Shown here piece after piece: positions 60,381 through 64,000 of a stretch of 64,000 nucleotides of DNA. The notes beneath the pieces were generated by a model. That model searched no databases, had not been told where the DNA came from, and worked only from the letters and a program-made list of their open reading frames with translations. This DNA comes from Mactra quadrangularis. Lineage: Eukaryota > Mollusca > Bivalvia > Venerida > Mactridae. Numbering within the stretch: the stretch's first letter is position 1; each line of letters opens with the position of its first letter. The position numbers were made by a program, and so were the translations under genes. The stretch lies in assembly GCA_025267735.1 (NCBI GenBank), contig CM046299.1, positions 12,546,232 to 12,610,231 of the forward strand. Direction: 5' to 3'.

Positions 60381-60406
60381 GTACGTACCGTATTTGTTCT
60401 AGTATA

Positions 60407-63400
60407 GTGGGGTCGATAAGTGTCATTTTTCACGACAATCTTTCACTTGGTGATACAAGCACCAAATTTGGTACAGTTGTTGAACATAGTGTGTAGTTTA
60501 CAAAAAGCACGATTTCCACCTCCAAATTCAAGATGGCGGCCATTTTTTTTTTCAAGATGGCTGCCTACTATCGGGATTTTTGTCCTCCTCATCGTAAATA
60601 GTAGTTTCTAATGAATTTTATCTAGGTATTTATCAAATTAATTTCAATATTTTATGACTAATAAACAATTCTGTTAAATTCTTTAAAAAAATCCATTTAA
60701 TGGCTGTCAATTCAAAATGGCGGCCATTATAAGACGCCAAATAATTTTATCACTAACGCTTATTCTCATATGAAATTCCGTGCATTTAATTGATTCAGAT
60801 CATTTCTTATTTATAAGAATATATCTCAAAGTAAAGCCAGTGCATCTGGTGACATCACTACAGTGAAACATAGGCATCCGGCACAGTTTCGGATCGACAA
60901 AACATTACATGTATGACCGCCTGTGCTGTAATACTCAGCATGTAGATCAGTGTCAGTTTACAGTATGCTTACTGCTGTATTTGCACAGAATATCTTTCTT
61001 TCTTTGTATGCCGTTAAACTAAAATAGTTTTCTGTAAACTATATTAAAGTGTCCCAATTGTTATCTTAACAACCCCTTTTTATATTAAATAACTATCGTT
61101 AGTCATCGTGAAGGAGCCTATGTTAACAGGGCTTACCACAGTGAGTGAACAGCTCACACGGTATTCAAATAATACTGAATGAACTATTGGGTTAGATGCA
61201 GGATACTCTTTCCATTGACACACATTTAGGAATGATGACCCCGGAGTTCTATGAATTTAATTCAGTGGCGTTCGTATCAATTAGTACCATTCAGAAATTA
61301 ATCCGTTATCATCCATGGCTACGGTTTGAATCCAAACTACTTTTTAACATATTCAAAAAGTACCACATATCTCAGTAGCTACATATCTATTTTAGTCAAT
61401 ACTCAAACGATTTCCTTCTTCAGTAAATGTGTGGCCAAGATATTTAAAAGCATATATCGATAGTTGTATCACATATCTCAATGTGCTTTTACGGTAAAGC
61501 AGTAAAAGATTCACTATAAAGCAGAAAATGTCTACAAAATTCATCATGTATTTCTATAACAAACAATTTGGAGAAATGCTGCTGTCTCCATCAGACACAT
61601 ACTAAGTTCAAGTCTCCCCAAAATTGTTAGAAGCTCAAATGAATATGGCTATATTAACTCAAAATATATCACCCTTCCATGGGACATTTCAGATTGTTTT
61701 TAGGTTCAAATCATCTTTGTTTGATAGAGCTGGCGTAAATGAATCTTTGTAATGCAATAGTACAAAGTATCATAATTTTTTTTCCGTCAAATGAATACTA
61801 TTTGCAAATTTGAACATGCTAGAAAACGAGCAGCCTAATAGAATAGTCATTCGTAGCCACAAAAACAGCAAACTCTATACAGGTCAGAAATACTTTTCAT
61901 ACTACGATTATATGAATTTTATTTCAAACGATATATGAAAAACAACCTATTTCCCATGCATTTTTTATGGATTCTTGCCCGTACATTCTTTTCCTTAGCA
62001 AGCATTAAGGGCATTTGGATAATATGCTGTTAAAGATTTGATTACATCGGTGCATTCGTATGAATCAAATTTATAAGGACGTACACGAGTTATTAGTTTT
62101 TGATGTTTACGAGAGTCAATTAGATGCAAAAGAGAGCGCCATCGAGTAACAATTCAAACTAAGTTACCACCGATTGGCAAAAAGTTGCACGTGGTAGTGG
62201 CAACAAGATCGAACATTGGGTTCTGATCTGACAAAATACTAACCATGTGTTTTGTCATGTTGTTGTTGTGACAAAATGTGAGAGTTCACTATAAATGCAT
62301 CCATAAGTTTTACAATAGGTTTCCTTGTAATCAGGAAGGATAAGATTCAAGCCACTTTTTACTATAAAGCAACGGTAAAATCTGTTATAATAAAGCATGT
62401 GCGACTTTTGATATTGAAATAAACGTGTTTGTATCACTAGCTTCGTAAGCTTGACTTGTTTGCCCAAGAGCAAATATCTTATGATGCAATTCCAAATACA
62501 AGGGCGTTTCTATCAACATTTCAAATGTTCTGTCTTCCACGCTGCATGTGTTTTAGGTCAACTGATGGTCATCAAGATCAATATCCAGTCGACTGGCTTT
62601 GGAAAAACAATAGGGAACGGTAATAGCTATTGGCCAACCATTTACCAATTGCCAAAAGTTGTCATCAGTTAACCAAATGCGGTGAAAAGAGGGAATGCCA
62701 TAAATGATGCAAACGCTATCGAGTCAGTTTTAAATGAACTCGTTTATGTGCTTGCATGTGCAAATAATGAAATCATCACATATCTAATGTTTGTATTCAT
62801 ATAATCATTACAACATAATTTGAACTATCTATACGACCTTGACCTGAATTGTTGTCTTCTAGACATGTGTGCATCACACATTATTGTTGGAACTTAAGTT
62901 TTAATCAAGGATAATAAGAATCCTTGCATCACTTTTGTAAATTGTGTTAAATTTCTGATAAAATGACTTTATGCATATACCTTCTCGTTTGAATTGACCT
63001 TTGACCTACACAACATGTGGACAACAATAAGCATAAACATAGTAAACACTTGATGAAGGCAATCTAATATCTGTACATGTATTCATACTTCATTGTCAAA
63101 ATAATAGTCTCAAATAAAATAATTGTTTGATTATTTAACTAGTACTTACAAGGTATTAACACCCTCCTTGGATCAAGGTCAAGGTCGCGGTTAATGTGCG
63201 CGGTCAATTATGCCTACAGATTTGCCAAAGATTGTATTAAGTTTATTTGATTATTACCTTTTTTCTAATTGCATCTCAAACCCTACATGATCATTGAAAT
63301 GATTCAAAAAGTTTGAAACAACTTCCTCGTGTATGTTACCTTTACCATGACCTTGACCTTGACCTTGGAAGTATATCACATGATGTAAATCGATGTCTTA

Positions 63401-63647
63401 ACGTGTTTAACATTTGAAGTATGCAAAAACACTATAATATACCATCCTATAATACATTTAAAGGGGCAAAAAAGAAGTTTAATCACTTTGGGATACTGGT
63501 TCCCAGGCGCATGCGCAGAAACGACGGCCATCTTGAATTTCGAAGTGGAAATCGTGCTTTTTGTGAATGGTAGACCATGCTGGTTATCTGTGCCAAATTT
63601 GGTGCTTGTATCACCAAGTGAAAGATTGTTGCAGTTATCGACCCCAC
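60407..63647. mobile_element. 3.24-kb non-autonomous DNA element with about 135-bp inverted ends
   Basis: The left end GTGGGGTCGATAAGTGTCAT and the next 115 bp recur inverted at the right end, about 63510-63647. Shared blocks are CAATCTTTCACTTGGTGATA, CAAGCACCAAATTTGG, CAAAAAGCACGATTTCCAC and AAATTCAAGATGGC. TA is present on both sides (60405-60406, 63648-63649). The inside has no transposase and no long frame. A CAAAATGGCGGCCATTATAA word at 60713 echoes the terminal AAGATGGCGGCC. Superfamily is unknown, and a nested insertion is possible. Confidence 0.78.
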
Positions 63648-63654
63648 TAGTAGT

Positions 63655-63860
63655 GGGCGTGGCCAAGTGGTTATGACAGTGGACTGGTAATCTATTGGTA
63701 GTCAACTCTGTGATGGTTCAAATCTTATCAAAACTTACCCCAGTTGATTCCTTGAGCAAGAAACTTTATCCTACTAGCTCAGTACTTGGGACCAGGAAAC
63801 AGACTTTAGAGTGATTAATCATAGTTGTAAGAACTTGTTTCACAATGGAATTAAAATAAA
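63655..63860 (+). mobile_element. tRNA-Ser-like SINE, copy 3
   Basis: Head GGGCGTGGCCAAGTGGTTAT with GGACTGGTAATCTATTGGTA and a weak B box, then CCTTGAGCAAGAAACTTTAT, CCTACTAGCTCAGTACTTGG and an AATAAATAG end. It starts within 10 bp of the right end of the 3.24-kb element. Confidence 0.78.
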
Positions 63861-64000
63861 TAGTATAAAAGATATATGGGATAAGAAAAATAAAACAACA
63901 AATGGTAAGAAAAAGTTAAATTCTTAAATTGATACTCTTGGTTATGAAAGGATGCTTATTTTATTGTGTTATCCGAGTAGACAGCATATTGGAGTTTCTT

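Larger units (their letters stand above)
60381..64000 (+). other. Nephrin intron 11, runs off the window
   Basis: More than 3.6 kb with no Ig9 second half. Most of it is one inverted-ended element (60407-63647), followed by a SINE. The open frames at 60420-60611, 61196-61378, 62451-62672 and 63376-63705 show no domain. Confidence 0.75.

Noticed and set aside
61196..61378. Second half of Ig9
   Set aside because: There is no Y-x-C F-strand, no acceptor in the right phase, and it lies inside the inverted-ended element.

Overview
The window is from an AT-rich animal genome, most likely a mollusc and probably a bivalve. The evidence is long introns with GT-AG splice sites, one large immunoglobulin-superfamily gene read from exon to exon, many tRNA-derived SINEs, and three copies of a repeat that starts with a CCCCCGCTTCGAAGAAGAGG-type end, which I recall as common in marine molluscs. 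I cannot fix the species.

Layout. 1-541 is flank with no gene. 542-5134 is a complete Ty3/gypsy-type LTR retrotransposon (167-bp LTRs that read as identical, 4-bp GATT target duplication, primer-binding site, gag-pol, polypurine tract). It is very young, but the integrase reading frame is broken near 3903-3911. From 6246/6280 to 60380 and beyond the right edge lies one + strand gene, whose product matches nephrin (NPHS1; fly relatives sticks-and-stones and hibris). I place eleven coding exons: Ig1 (two exons, split by a 27.4-kb intron), Ig2, Ig3, Ig4, Ig5 (two exons), Ig6, a cysteine-less Ig7 that corresponds to the vertebrate nephrin spacer, Ig8, and the first half of a ninth Ig. All visible internal junctions are phase 1 except the last donor, which is phase 0. 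The rest of Ig9, any fibronectin type III domain, the membrane segment and the cytoplasmic tail lie beyond the window.

The introns are crowded with repeats. There are tRNA-headed SINEs with different heads but a shared 3' tail. There are non-autonomous DNA transposons with readable ends: two hAT-like, one pogo/mariner-like, one Harbinger-like, a 331-bp TA-flanked element, a TGTTGCC-ended element, and a 3.24-kb element with about 135-bp terminal inverted repeats. There are tandem arrays with 79-bp (17 copies, dimeric pattern), 74-bp, 80-bp, 142-bp and 25-bp units, and a double palindrome of about 125 bp. Several repeats touch exons, notably one reaching to within about 20 bp of the acceptor of the Ig6 exon.

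How it fits together. The only host gene is a cell-adhesion receptor. In animals with podocyte-like filtration cells, and in insect nephrocytes and myoblasts, proteins of this family form cell-cell contacts with Neph/Kirre partners. Everything else is mobile or tandem DNA. I found no prokaryote-like system, CRISPR array, or independent tRNA or rRNA gene.
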